Below the pieces are notes generated by a model. That model saw only the letters and a list, made by a program, of their open reading frames with translations, searched no databases and was not told the origin of the DNA. Shown here piece after piece: positions 28,639 through 38,039 of a stretch of DNA of 64,000 bases. The stretch's first letter is position 1. Every line of letters begins with the position of its first letter. The position numbers and the translations under genes are program-made. The DNA comes from Sphingobacterium wenxiniae (lineage in GTDB: Bacteria; Bacteroidota; Bacteroidia; Sphingobacteriales; Sphingobacteriaceae), in NCBI RefSeq assembly GCF_900116225.1, contig NZ_FOZZ01000002.1, forward strand, positions 186,001-250,000, read 5' to 3'.

Positions 28639-29208
28639 TTATTTGTAATGTTTCAATTGATTAATAGCGTCAGCCATATGCTCAGGACGCAGTATAGTAG
28701 CCGTAGGCAGAGCCTCCATTGCTTGTTGGGGCATGTAATCTACTTCAGCTGTTACCGGATCTTGTATCAGCACCCTTCCTTGGTGCTCGACAATGCTTAC
28801 CAATCCTTCTACACCATCCTTGTTACCTCCCGATAGCAATAATGCCACTGTTCTGTCACCGAATATACTGGCTGCAGACAGAAATGTGACATCTATAGAG
28901 GGGCGTGAATAATTTACCTTTTCGGACACATCCAGTGCTATGGAACGCTCGTCTTCAAATAATAAATGATAATCAGCAGGGACCAAATATATCTTTCCGT
29001 TTTCCAATTCCATTTTATCGTCTACCTCCTGGACAGGAAGAGCGGTTGAAATTTCTAACAAGTGGTCTAACTCACTTTTCGGATACGATTTACGATGTAA
29101 GACAATAACGATAGGAAAAGATATATCTGTGTCAATAGCGGGCAAAACCTGCAACAGAACAGTGATACTGCCCGCCGATCCTCCTATTAATAGTATATCT
29201 GTTGCCAT
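28639..29208 (-). CDS. CheB-type methylesterase domain protein
   Basis: Only the catalytic domain of CheB, with no N-terminal receiver. Catalytic triad residues are Ser in GGSAGS near residue 10, His in VLHR near 38, and Asp in GGNKDG near 130. It normally removes methyl esters from chemoreceptor glutamates, but no receptor, CheA or CheW is encoded nearby, so the substrate here may be a kinase such as the large hybrid one. The spacing of 20 bp to cheR shows one operon. Confidence 0.9.
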   Translation of the reverse strand: MATDILLIGGSAGSITVLLQVLPAIDTDISFPIVIVLHRKSYPKSELDHLLEISTALPVQEVDDKMELENGKIYLVPADYHLLFEDERSIALDVSEKVNYSRPSIDVTFLSAASIFGDRTVALLLSGGNKDGVEGLVSIVEHQGRVLIQDPVTAEVDYMPQQAMEALPTATILRPEHMADAINQLKHYK

Positions 29209-29227
29209 AAACTTATTGTTTACCTTC

Positions 29228-30064
29228 TTAATTTAATTTTTGCCATATTTTTTGATCTTTCACCTGCCTGTAACGACTTTCTAATGAAGAAAATCGAAGG
29301 GTCTCTTTGTCTCCCAATGCCAAGTAACATAGATTTTGTAAACTGTTGTCAAAAAGACGGAAGACTTTGTTTTGCAGATCTTTGTCAAAGTAAATCAATA
29401 CATTTCGACAAAGAATTAACTGAAATTCATTGAACGAGCTGTCTGACACTAAGTTATGTGTGGAGAATAATATGCGCTTACTGAGGCTCTCATGGAATTT
29501 AGCAATATCATACATCGCAACATAATAACTTGAGAAATCTTGGGTACCTCCAGCATGAATATAATTCTCTGAATATTGTTTCATTTTACTCAGTGGAAAA
29601 ATGCCTTTTGAAGCCTTCTCTATAACAGTCGGGTTGATATCGGTCGCATAGATCAAAGATTTGTGATACAAATTGATTTCTTGTAATAAAACTGCTATTG
29701 AATAAGCCTCTTCTCCGGTAGAACAACCTGCTACCCAAATACGGATAAAGGGATAAGTACCCAATTTTGGTAAAATATCTTCCCGTAGTTTTTTATAAAA
29801 ATAAGGATCTCGGAACATCTCGGTAACGTTGACCGTTATCTCTTCAACGAAACGTTGGAGATAGGAGGGGTCATTTACGACCTGATATCTTAGTTCAGCA
29901 AAACTGGCCAGCTTATCAATAAGACAGATACGGTTTAGACGTCTTTTAAGGGATGCTTTGCTGTATTGGGTGAAATCGTAGCCATAAATTGTGGATACAT
30001 CTTCCAACAGCAGATCCATTTCATCATCTTTGATAATATCCAGTTCCATCATTACTACATCCAT
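29228..30064 (-). CDS. CheR-type protein methyltransferase
   Basis: SAM-dependent glutamate methyltransferase. An N-terminal helical domain (residues 10-90, with NVTEMFRDPYFY at its end) precedes the Rossmann domain with SAM motif IWVAGCSTGEEAYSIA and the conserved LCRNVLIYFD. Several in-frame ATGs lie at the start (30064, 30052, 30049); the first overlaps the upstream REC stop by 10 bp, suggesting coupled translation. Pairs with the adjacent CheB domain in reversible methylation of an unknown partner. Confidence 0.9.
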   Translation of the reverse strand: MDVVMMELDIIKDDEMDLLLEDVSTIYGYDFTQYSKASLKRRLNRICLIDKLASFAELRYQVVNDPSYLQRFVEEITVNVTEMFRDPYFYKKLREDILPKLGTYPFIRIWVAGCSTGEEAYSIAVLLQEINLYHKSLIYATDINPTVIEKASKGIFPLSKMKQYSENYIHAGGTQDFSSYYVAMYDIAKFHESLSKRILFSTHNLVSDSSFNEFQLILCRNVLIYFDKDLQNKVFRLFDNSLQNLCYLALGDKETLRFSSLESRYRQVKDQKIWQKLN

Positions 30065-30432
30065 TTTTTTAGTACATTCATTAAAATGTCTACATCAATT
30101 GGCTTGGCGATGTAGTCTGCTGCCCCTGCCTGTAAACATTTTTCGCGATCACCACTCATCGCTTGAGCGGTTACGGAAATAACAGGGATATTGGGATATA
30201 GCGCCGATGATTGTATAATCTTCAAAGCTTGATAACCATCCATCTCGGGCATCATCATATCCATCAATATTAATCCAATGTCAGGGCGGCTAGACAAAAT
30301 TGTAAGTCCCTCCTCAGCACTTGAAGAAGATATAAATTTATAGCCTTTTGCCTTTAATGTCAATTGCAAGGCAAAAGTGTTACGATTATCATCATCGATA
30401 ATCAAGATAACATCTCTTTTCACGGTAGTCAT
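30055..30432 (-). CDS. Single-domain response regulator
   Basis: REC domain of 125 residues (IIDDD, phosphoacceptor in LILMDMMMPEMDG, Lys in IAKPID) and nothing else. It closely resembles the last REC of the hybrid kinase directly upstream (MDMMMPEMDGY, AMSGDREKC...AGA), so it probably derives from it and receives phosphate in the same relay. It is 12 bp downstream of the kinase gene. Confidence 0.93.
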   Translation of the reverse strand: MTTVKRDVILIIDDDNRNTFALQLTLKAKGYKFISSSSAEEGLTILSSRPDIGLILMDMMMPEMDGYQALKIIQSSALYPNIPVISVTAQAMSGDREKCLQAGAADYIAKPIDVDILMNVLKKWM

Positions 30433-30444
30433 TTTTTCTGTTAT

Positions 30445-33400
30445 TTATATCTCATATAACCAAACACGCAATAAGGATAAAAGTTGATCCTTGTCTACAG
30501 GTTTTGATATATAGTCAGAAGCTCCTGCCTGAATACATTTCTCTCGGTCTCCCGTCATGGCTTTGGCTGTTACCGATATAATCGGTAGGTCCTTATATGC
30601 CGTTGTCTGTCGAATCTTTTGTATTGTCTCATACCCATCCATCTCGGGCATCATCATATCCATCAATACGATTGAAATCTCGGGATGTACCTGCAGCTGT
30701 GCTAGTGCTTCCTTACCGTTCATCGCAGATATGACATTGACCTTATATTTTTCCAATATTTTCGTTAAGGAAAATATATTTCGGACATCATCATCGGCGA
30801 TCAATATTGTCTTTCCATGTAGTACATCACCAAGCTTTCCTAATTTATTACTTTTACTTTTAGGTTCTGCTTGATGTTCTTCTACCAAATGAAGAAATAT
30901 ACCTACTTCATCCAAAATACGTTGAAATGAATGTGCTGTCTTAATGACAACAGAATCTGCATAATGTTTTATTTTGAGTTCCTCAGCATGCGAAACATTC
31001 TTACCTGTAAAAATAATGATAGGAAGATTTTCCAGACCTTCATGGCGCTTGATTGCTTCCAATGTCTCGTAACCAATTTTATCCGGTAGTCCCATGTCCA
31101 TAATGACACAATTCACTTTGGAACTCAATAGTGTTTCGATACTGTCTTCCACACTGGATTTGATTTCAGAGGTGATATCGTAGTTGTGTAAGAAATAGGA
31201 GAGTGCAGCGGCATGTTTCGGATTTTCCTCGACGATCAGTACTTTTTGATTATGCCGACTTAGCGCATCTTCGATCTTTTTAAACATCTGATCCATCTGT
31301 TCTAAGGCAACCGGCTTATTGATAAAATCAATCGCCCCTTTCAGCAGACTTTCTTTTTTCATCTGCAGGGAAGACATGATATGTACAGGGATATGTCTTG
31401 TTTTTAGATTGCTTTTTAGTTCGTCCATCACTTCCCAGCCATTTTTTATCGGCAACTGAATGTCCAATAGGATAGCCAGTGGTTGATATTTTTCGGCTAT
31501 TGAAAGTACCTGATCTCCACGAACGAGCACAATACCTTTGTATTTTTGCTGATGTGTATATTTTAACAGTGCTTTTGCAAAATTAGTATCATCCTCTACG
31601 ATAAGGATAAGTTTATCGTTGGGCATTAGGTTGTTTCGATCATCCTCAACTTCTTCTGGAATATCGGGAACCATATAAGTTTCAGCAGGTGTCAGTTCCT
31701 TGATTTCTTCGTCTATGGATGGTGCTATTTCGAGTTCTGACAATATCCTGTCTTCAAGTTGGGATATTGTAGCTTGCATCGGTATGTGGATGATGAATGT
31801 GCTGCCTTCACCAAGCTTGCTTTCCAAGGTGATATGTCCACCCAATAGCTTGACAATTTCTCTACTGATGGATAGACCAAGGCCAGTTCCGCCGAACTTT
31901 CTTCTGGTTGATCCATCTGCTTGTTGAAAGGCCTCGAATATGATCTGTTGATTCTCTTCACTGATGCCGATCCCCGTGTCAGAGACGGCAAAACGAATAA
32001 AATTTTTGTACTTATTGTCGGCTTCGATAGTGAGGCGGACTTCTCCTTTTTGGGTAAATTTGATAGCGTTGGCAAGTAAATTGCGTAGTACCTGTTCCAG
32101 CCGTAATTTATCGGTTTCGATTTTTTCTGGAACTGTCGAATCGATGTTTGTTTGGAATACAAGCCCTCTTTCCGATGCCAGTGGCTGGAACATGTTTTTC
32201 AGATCACGGCAAAGTGTAGTCACCCGGACGGATTCATATTCAAGTTCCATCTTGCCCGCCTCAATCTTGGACAGGTCGAGAATTTCATCAATCAGACTTA
32301 ACAGGCTTGAACCGGAACTTTGAATAACTTTTGCCGATTCAATTTGATCTTCGGTAAGGTTTTTATCTGCATTCTCCACCATAAGTCTAGAAAGCAATAA
32401 TATGGAATTGAGCGGAGTCCGCAATTCGTGCGACATATTTGCTAAAAACTCCGATTTGTATTTGGTGCTTAAGGCGAGTTCTTCTATATTTTTCTGTATT
32501 TCCGAGTTTCGCAAAGCAATCAATTGGTTCTTTTCCTCGAGGAGTTTAGAGCGCTCTTCCAATTCTTGGTTGGACTGTAGCAATTCCTCTTGTTGTACTT
32601 TAAGTTCTTCTTCCGATGCCTGTAAGCGCTGGGTGTGGGCTTCTAATTCCGTGTTGAGATTTTCCAGCTCGCCGTGCTGCATTTGCAGTTCTTCGGACTG
32701 CGCTTGGGTCTCTTCTAAGAGCATTTTGATATGTTGTCTGCTTTTTGCTGCTAATATTTCCAACGTAATCATGCGACATGCTTCTTGGAAGAAGCTGAGA
32801 TCAACTTTGTCAAATTTCTTACTTGCCCCCAATTCGATAACGCCAAAACATTCTCCTTTGGATACGAGAGGCAACCAAACGACATGGGTCAGTTTGAGTT
32901 GGCCTGTCGCAAAACTCACAACGAAATTGTCTGTATCAATATCCTCAAATAGTTTTAAGCGTTTATTAGCGAATACCTGACCGATCATACCCTCACCCGG
33001 ATGATACTCTTTTTGCATGTTCGATTCCAGTCCATAGGAACTTTTTAATAGGAGACGCTTGTTTTCCAATATATAAACAGCTCCATTTATACATTCTCCG
33101 TAGTTCACCAAATGGGCCAATGCATCACCGGCAATATTTTCTTCATTTTTGTTTCCGGTCAATATCTCATTGATCTTCACCAATCCCGTTTGTTTCCACT
33201 CGTTTTCATTGATTTCATTAAAAGATGCTTGTAGTGATGCCGTCATCTCGTTCAATGCTGATGCGATTCCACCAAGATGGTCTTTTTCATCTTCGTGGGC
33301 CCGTACAGTATAATCACCAAGCGCAACCTTCTTAGCGATTCGCTGAACAGCAGCCAATCGCTTCGCTAATTGTTCATCTTTTGTTTGAAGTTCCTGTTGT

Positions 33401-34032
33401 AATTTTTCCCTTTTTGAAAATTCGTTTCGAATCTGTCTGTAGAAGATGAAGGTGATTATCAATGAAATGAAACAGGCTAAAAGAATGAATATCGAAGTAT
33501 AGTTGGAGAAGACATTCATTGTATTACTGCGTCTCTCCAAACGCTCGGTTTCGGAAGCTATAAAATCTTGTATAACCATACGGCAACTATCCATATACAA
33601 TTTTCCCTGTTCCAAACGATCAGGATCAATATTGCCTCCAGCCTTTTTGGTATTGACTAAATCGGTTAATATATTCAATCGAGTACTAACCAAATAGGAA
33701 ATTGTATCCATGCGCGCAACTTGCATAGAGGTATCAGGTAGTTGTTTCTTTATTTCCGATAGGGATTTCGGCAACGATTCCAATCCTCTATAATAGGGTT
33801 CTAAAAAGGATTCTCGATTGGTCAGGTAATACCCCCGTTGACCTGTTTCTGCATTTAATAAGTCGACCAATATCCGGTCAGCCTGTAAAAGTACATTTTG
33901 AGTCTGCATAACTCTGGATCGGTGCTCTATTTGATTCTGTACACTAAAATAAGATGCAAATGACGTGATGATCAGAATTGCACAAGAAAACCCAAATCCA
34001 ATCTGTAGCTTTTTGAGAAGTTGCTTAGGCAT
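30445..34032 (-). CDS. Hybrid histidine kinase CHASE3-HAMP-GAF-HK with three REC domains
   Basis: Membrane kinase of 1195 residues. TM helix 1 (about 13-31), a CHASE3 periplasmic four-helix sensor (about 37-175, with ETGQRGYYLTN), TM helix 2 (about 180-202), HAMP, GAF (about 280-430), a long coiled coil (about 435-520), HisKA with SHELRTPLNS, ATPase with DTGIGIS and GTGLGLS, then three receivers at about 820, 945 and 1080 to the end. Phosphoacceptors are visible in LLDIQLP, IMDMGLP and LMDMMMP. It leads the operon with the CheB, CheR and REC genes 12 bp downstream. Confidence 0.95.
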   Translation of the reverse strand: MPKQLLKKLQIGFGFSCAILIITSFASYFSVQNQIEHRSRVMQTQNVLLQADRILVDLLNAETGQRGYYLTNRESFLEPYYRGLESLPKSLSEIKKQLPDTSMQVARMDTISYLVSTRLNILTDLVNTKKAGGNIDPDRLEQGKLYMDSCRMVIQDFIASETERLERRSNTMNVFSNYTSIFILLACFISLIITFIFYRQIRNEFSKREKLQQELQTKDEQLAKRLAAVQRIAKKVALGDYTVRAHEDEKDHLGGIASALNEMTASLQASFNEINENEWKQTGLVKINEILTGNKNEENIAGDALAHLVNYGECINGAVYILENKRLLLKSSYGLESNMQKEYHPGEGMIGQVFANKRLKLFEDIDTDNFVVSFATGQLKLTHVVWLPLVSKGECFGVIELGASKKFDKVDLSFFQEACRMITLEILAAKSRQHIKMLLEETQAQSEELQMQHGELENLNTELEAHTQRLQASEEELKVQQEELLQSNQELEERSKLLEEKNQLIALRNSEIQKNIEELALSTKYKSEFLANMSHELRTPLNSILLLSRLMVENADKNLTEDQIESAKVIQSSGSSLLSLIDEILDLSKIEAGKMELEYESVRVTTLCRDLKNMFQPLASERGLVFQTNIDSTVPEKIETDKLRLEQVLRNLLANAIKFTQKGEVRLTIEADNKYKNFIRFAVSDTGIGISEENQQIIFEAFQQADGSTRRKFGGTGLGLSISREIVKLLGGHITLESKLGEGSTFIIHIPMQATISQLEDRILSELEIAPSIDEEIKELTPAETYMVPDIPEEVEDDRNNLMPNDKLILIVEDDTNFAKALLKYTHQQKYKGIVLVRGDQVLSIAEKYQPLAILLDIQLPIKNGWEVMDELKSNLKTRHIPVHIMSSLQMKKESLLKGAIDFINKPVALEQMDQMFKKIEDALSRHNQKVLIVEENPKHAAALSYFLHNYDITSEIKSSVEDSIETLLSSKVNCVIMDMGLPDKIGYETLEAIKRHEGLENLPIIIFTGKNVSHAEELKIKHYADSVVIKTAHSFQRILDEVGIFLHLVEEHQAEPKSKSNKLGKLGDVLHGKTILIADDDVRNIFSLTKILEKYKVNVISAMNGKEALAQLQVHPEISIVLMDMMMPEMDGYETIQKIRQTTAYKDLPIISVTAKAMTGDREKCIQAGASDYISKPVDKDQLLSLLRVWLYEI

Positions 34033-34039
34033 ATTTTGA

Positions 34040-35509
34040 TTAATTTAAAGGTATGGTAAAGTAGATGGTTGTTCCTTCTCCGATATTGCTATGGATACCG
34101 AAACTGCCTCTGTGCTGATTAATAATCTCAGCACAGATGTACAAACCAATGCCTAAACCTTGAAATTTTAAAGACGATTCTTCCACACGGTAAAATTTTG
34201 AAAAAATGTATTTCTGCTTTTCCAAAGGGATTCCAATGCCGAAATCCTGTACAGCAATATAAGCATTATTGTCTTTAATTGCTGTTTTGACCAAAACCTT
34301 GTCAGTATTTGGAGAATATTTGATTGCGTTGGTTAGAAAATTGATCAATACCTGCTCAATACGTAGCGCATCTGCAAAGATAGGGTGTTCAAATAGCTCA
34401 CCTTGCCTTTCAATTATAATATTTGATGCATGGGTATAGCCGATTGTTTCAATGGCATGATTTATTGTCTTTTCCATATCCATCTCCACCTTATTGATTT
34501 TTAGTTTACCATTTTCTATTTTAGAAATGTCCAAGAGATCTGAAATAAGGCTTTCCAGTTTTAAGACTTCATCTTTGGCTCTTGAAATATAGGTATGTGT
34601 TTTTGACTCCGAAGAGATATTAGACGACCGTTCTAGTAATTGTATGTAAGCCTTGATACCGGTAAGAGGAGTCTTTAATTCATGGCTAGCAATACTCAGA
34701 AATTCGTCTTTTTTGCTCTCCATTTGTTTTTGATCCTCTATGTCAGTAAATGTGCCAATCCAGTTTCGAACGATTCCTTCCTCCACTATAGGCATAATGC
34801 GTAGAAGATGATGGCGAAATGTACCTGTTTCTATCTCTTTGATACGGATTTCATTTTCAACGGGCTGGGTCAAAGTTGCGCAATTGCATAGAAAATGCTC
34901 CAGGATATGTTTGTCTTCCGCAGGTATTTCAGGAAATCGAGAAGAGGAAAGGGAATAACGAAACCAGTTTTGGTTAACAAATGTTATTTCTCCGTGGATA
35001 TCGGATGTGAACGCAATCTGTGGAAGACTTTCCAGGATAGAATGCAGGTGCTCTACTTGATTTTTTAACTCTTCTTGGGCTTGCTTTCTCGTTTCTATCT
35101 CGGATTGTAACCTCTGCTGCGCTTCGTTCAAAGACAAGGTCTGCTCATATAATCTATAGAAAGTTCTGACTTTCAATAATAAAATATCAGGGTCTACAGG
35201 TTTAGTAATGTAATCTATTCCTCCCGATTCGTACCCCTTGGTGATGAATTTTTTATCGGTATTGATGGCTGATAAAAAAATAACCGGAATGTCTTTGGTC
35301 TTGCTGTATCCGGATAGCGTCTCCGCAACTTCAAATCCATCCATACCTGGCATCTGGACATCAAGAATAATAAGGGCATAATTATTTTTTAAAACCTTTT
35401 TTAATGCCTCTTCACCGGATAAAGCCGTATCCACATGAAATTTTTTAGATTCCAAAAGAGTTCTTAAGGAAAATATATTCTCTGTTTTATCATCAACAAT
35501 TAATATCAT
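34040..35509 (-). CDS. REC-PAS histidine kinase
   Basis: Starts directly with a receiver (LIVDDK at residue 3; phosphoacceptor in LILDVQMPGMDG; Lys in ITKPVD), then a coiled linker, a PAS domain (about 150-265), HisKA with SIASHELKTPLTGI and an ATPase domain with FGIGIP and GLGIGLYI. No membrane segment, so it acts on intracellular signals or on phosphate relayed from another kinase. It lies 7 bp upstream of the hybrid kinase gene and heads the operon. Confidence 0.93.
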   Translation of the reverse strand: MILIVDDKTENIFSLRTLLESKKFHVDTALSGEEALKKVLKNNYALIILDVQMPGMDGFEVAETLSGYSKTKDIPVIFLSAINTDKKFITKGYESGGIDYITKPVDPDILLLKVRTFYRLYEQTLSLNEAQQRLQSEIETRKQAQEELKNQVEHLHSILESLPQIAFTSDIHGEITFVNQNWFRYSLSSSRFPEIPAEDKHILEHFLCNCATLTQPVENEIRIKEIETGTFRHHLLRIMPIVEEGIVRNWIGTFTDIEDQKQMESKKDEFLSIASHELKTPLTGIKAYIQLLERSSNISSESKTHTYISRAKDEVLKLESLISDLLDISKIENGKLKINKVEMDMEKTINHAIETIGYTHASNIIIERQGELFEHPIFADALRIEQVLINFLTNAIKYSPNTDKVLVKTAIKDNNAYIAVQDFGIGIPLEKQKYIFSKFYRVEESSLKFQGLGIGLYICAEIINQHRGSFGIHSNIGEGTTIYFTIPLN

Positions 35510-35731
35510 AAATGCGCTAAAATTATGTCAAATTAATTTCAATGGTTATACTGACTAATCTTCGGGTTTATTTTTCTAGGTGGAACATAGCAAAAATCAA
35601 ACCAATAGTAATACGCCGATGAGTCAAAATCTGGTTACACAGGATGCGCAATAATTTATCCACTTGATAGCTTCTGCTTTAAAAAGGCTCTGCCAAACCT
35701 TACAACAGATAAGCTGCCCCCATTTCTTCTA

Positions 35732-36271
35732 TTATTCTAATGTATCCTGAATAGATATATCAACAGGAATTCTTATTTCTTTTTTATTGCCGTTAGGTAT
35801 TTCGAACACGATCTCTATAAACCCATCTAGTTTTTCAAATTTTTTGTCTAGTGTGAGCATAATACCTAGCTGCTGATATAATATGGTTTCATATTCTTCT
35901 ATAGCATATTCCTGTAGAGAGGGTGAGTTTCCGATATCCTTGAATTGAAGTTTTTCGTTTTGTTCATTTATCAGTTCATGATTTTTAATTGTATAGGTGG
36001 CTATATCCCATATATCGTCGTCGGTATTGATTATGGAGCCATTATTAGTATGATAGGTTTCAACCAAATCATCTGGCAAACGGCACCTTGTGGAAATGAT
36101 AAATGTATTCGTCGGTTGTCTTTTTAGTTCCGTTATGTCCGTAATGGAAGCTTTTGCATGTTGCGCAATCTCAGCTAAGAATGTTTCGTTTTCCTGTGAC
36201 CGATAATCAGCGCCTTTATTTCCGCAAGCGACAATTGAAAGGAGTAGTATAGCTATAAATAGTTTGTTCAT
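35732..36271 (-). CDS. Lipoprotein of unknown function
   Basis: Lipoprotein signal with Cys in SIVACGNK. The mature part of about 160 residues is not recognised; it has several acidic beta-like segments and ends with a hydrophobic-basic strand region. It follows the small membrane gene by 6 bp and probably shares its transcript. The 220 bp to the kinase operon (35510-35731) show nothing identifiable. Confidence 0.65.
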   Translation of the reverse strand: MNKLFIAILLLSIVACGNKGADYRSQENETFLAEIAQHAKASITDITELKRQPTNTFIISTRCRLPDDLVETYHTNNGSIINTDDDIWDIATYTIKNHELINEQNEKLQFKDIGNSPSLQEYAIEEYETILYQQLGIMLTLDKKFEKLDGFIEIVFEIPNGNKKEIRIPVDISIQDTLE

Positions 36272-36277
36272 AGGATG

Positions 36278-36571
36278 TTAAGCTTGTGTTTGTAACCTTA
36301 CCCAATTGATAATAAAAAGAAGTATTATACTACCAAGGATATAGAATTGTATTTTATTGACACTTTTCGTCCCGAACTTTCTGACACAGATACGGTCGGC
36401 GATAAGCAAAACTACCAGAGGAATAAGTGTGAACAATAAGTATATACCTGCCAACTCATCGGGTGCTGAATGACCGCTTATCAATATGCTGGCAAATAGT
36501 ATCACTGCTAATGAAGATATTAGGCCAAGTGCAAAAAATATTGTCAATTTATTACTGATAAAATCTTTCAT
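36278..36571 (-). CDS. Small membrane protein with three helices
   Basis: About 97 residues with three hydrophobic segments (about 10-30, 42-60 and 75-93) and basic loops. No family recognised. A GTG lies two codons upstream of the chosen ATG; a GAAGAAG ribosome-binding-like sequence suits the ATG. It precedes the lipoprotein gene in an apparent two-gene unit. Confidence 0.6.
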   Translation of the reverse strand: MKDFISNKLTIFFALGLISSLAVILFASILISGHSAPDELAGIYLLFTLIPLVVLLIADRICVRKFGTKSVNKIQFYILGSIILLFIINWVRLQTQA

Positions 36572-36750
36572 ATTCACTTCTTCGAGCGTATTGGTTAAAC
36601 CTTACTTTTAAAGTTGGTATTCTCTTTGGTTCTAAAATTAGGAAAAAGTCTGATACATATTTAAAAAGTTATATGTTGAACAGTACTCGCTATTTAAACT
36701 TTCCTGTGCTGTACTCGTCAAATTTGGAGAAACAGTAATCTTAACGTATT

Positions 36751-37428
36751 ATGAGAATCTTTGTTATCATTCTTGTTCTGAGTATGTTTAATACCACATT
36801 TGCCCAAAAAGTGTGGGTTGGTGGTGATAGCCGATCACCGCTTATAGGTGTGCAGGAAGGAGCGGTCCATTTGTTAATGGATTATCGGGGTGAGATTAAA
36901 GACATTGATCCTGCATATAGCAGAGGTCACAATGCCCGATTGGATTATAACTTGGACGGAAAGATATCACGTGTTGGTGAATTGAGGATTGACTACAACT
37001 TGGATGGAAAGCTATCCCGTATTGGTGATTTGCGAATAGATTATAATTTGGATCGAAAAGTGAGTAGGATAGGAGATAAGCGAGTCGATTATGATTTGGA
37101 CGGTCGAATTTCGAGGGTGGGTGATGAACGGATTAACTATGATTTTTTCAATAATAAGGTCAAACAGATCGGACATGAGAAAGTAGATTATGATCTTAAT
37201 GGTCGCGTACGGATGTTAGGTAATGATCGTGTGGAATATGATTTGAATAATCGTATTCGAAGTATAGGAGGAAATCGCATAGATTATGACTTCGAGGGAC
37301 GTGTAAGGCAAATCGGAGATAGACGTATAGATTATGATTTGGAGGGGCGCATACGGTCGATAAGTGGAGAAATAGAGGGTGACTTGATCAGACGTTATAG
37401 GATGATCCAGCGGATGAACAAGGAGTAG
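36751..37428 (+). CDS. Secreted protein with nine tandem 16-residue repeats
   Basis: Signal peptide (residues 1-18, cleaved before QKVW) followed by a 40-residue linker and nine repeats with consensus RIDYDLDGRISRIGDx (residues 63-207). One unit has an extra residue. The strict Asp-Tyr-x-x-x-Gly-Arg-x-x-x-Ile-Gly spacing suggests a beta-hairpin/solenoid resembling YD-type repeats. The last 18 residues are basic. Function unknown. It is transcribed alone and followed by two hairpins. Confidence 0.8.
   Translation: MRIFVIILVLSMFNTTFAQKVWVGGDSRSPLIGVQEGAVHLLMDYRGEIKDIDPAYSRGHNARLDYNLDGKISRVGELRIDYNLDGKLSRIGDLRIDYNLDRKVSRIGDKRVDYDLDGRISRVGDERINYDFFNNKVKQIGHEKVDYDLNGRVRMLGNDRVEYDLNNRIRSIGGNRIDYDFEGRVRQIGDRRIDYDLEGRIRSISGEIEGDLIRRYRMIQRMNKE
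36937..37371 (+). repeat. Coding tandem repeat, nine units of 48 bp
   Basis: The repeat array lies inside the secreted-protein gene. Units 1-4 are closest to each other, and units 6-9 form a second similar group, suggesting stepwise duplication. The fifth unit is 51 bp. Confidence 0.85.
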
Positions 37429-37448
37429 ATGCACAATGCATTTATTAT

Positions 37449-37514
37449 AAAGGTTCGTGTTTGTGCCAATTTTCGGATACTGCGAAAATTCGTTTGGCAC
37501 AGAAACAAACCTTT
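37449..37514. terminator. Long interrupted hairpin after the repeat gene
   Basis: Three stacked stems: AAAGGTT/AACCTTT, TGTGCCAA/TTGGCACA and TTTTCG/CGAAAA around the loop GATACTG, separated by small bulges. It lies 21 nt after the stop. The T-rich ends are short, so terminator function is probable rather than certain. Confidence 0.5.
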
Positions 37515-37585
37515 TCTAAAGCCTTAAAATAGCTTATTCACTGATATTAGTGTGTAAGGCTTAGAAAAGTCTGGCTTAAACAAAA

Positions 37586-37610
37586 AAAGCAACTCTTTTG
37601 GAGTTGCTTT
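37586..37610 (+). terminator. Terminator-like hairpin
   Basis: AAAGCAACTC and GAGTTGCTTT pair perfectly around a 5-nt loop. The A-rich left and T-rich right flanks make it useable in both directions. Confidence 0.6.
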
Positions 37611-37966
37611 CTGTTGTGAACCCACTGGTACGTCAGCCGAACCGCTTTTTGGAAGATTTACGAAAAATAAACCAGTTGAAGGACAGTCAGTATCAATATG
37701 ATTTGGACAAGAAAGTAGTAAATCAACCTAAACCTAAAAAGCTACAGATCCCTAACAAAGTAGGAAAGCTAAAAAGATGATTATTTTATATTTTTATTCG
37801 TTTTCAGTTGCTGAATATAACTACCTCTATTGTTTTTAGTGCAAAGGAAATACTATTCGCTATTGAAAAGGCTTTACAAAACATCAAAATTAGCCAATAT
37901 CAGCCATTATAAAAATCAAGATTCTATAGCTATTAAAATAACAAACCTCGCTTAAACAGGCTTAAA

Positions 37967-38020
37967 CGAGGTCAAATATTTTGATATATCAACAAAAAAC
38001 CGAGTTGTGCAACAGCTACC
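37967..38020. repeat. 54-bp direct repeat, copy 1 (left end of island)
   Basis: Identical over 54 bp to 43821-43874, in the same orientation; the next 20 bp are also similar, with a TGTT core and GTAG. It marks the left edge of the first array. The flanking sequence outside copy 1 contains CCTCG...CGAGG and two copies of CTTAAAC. A recombination site or array end is inferred. Confidence 0.8.
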
Positions 38021-38039
38021 GATGTTGTGTGTAGTGTTT

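Noticed and set aside
37598..37780. A 60-codon plus-strand ORF downstream of the repeat gene
   Set aside because: Starts inside a terminator hairpin, uses a non-typical start, and no family is seen. The basic tail is suggestive but not enough to call a gene.
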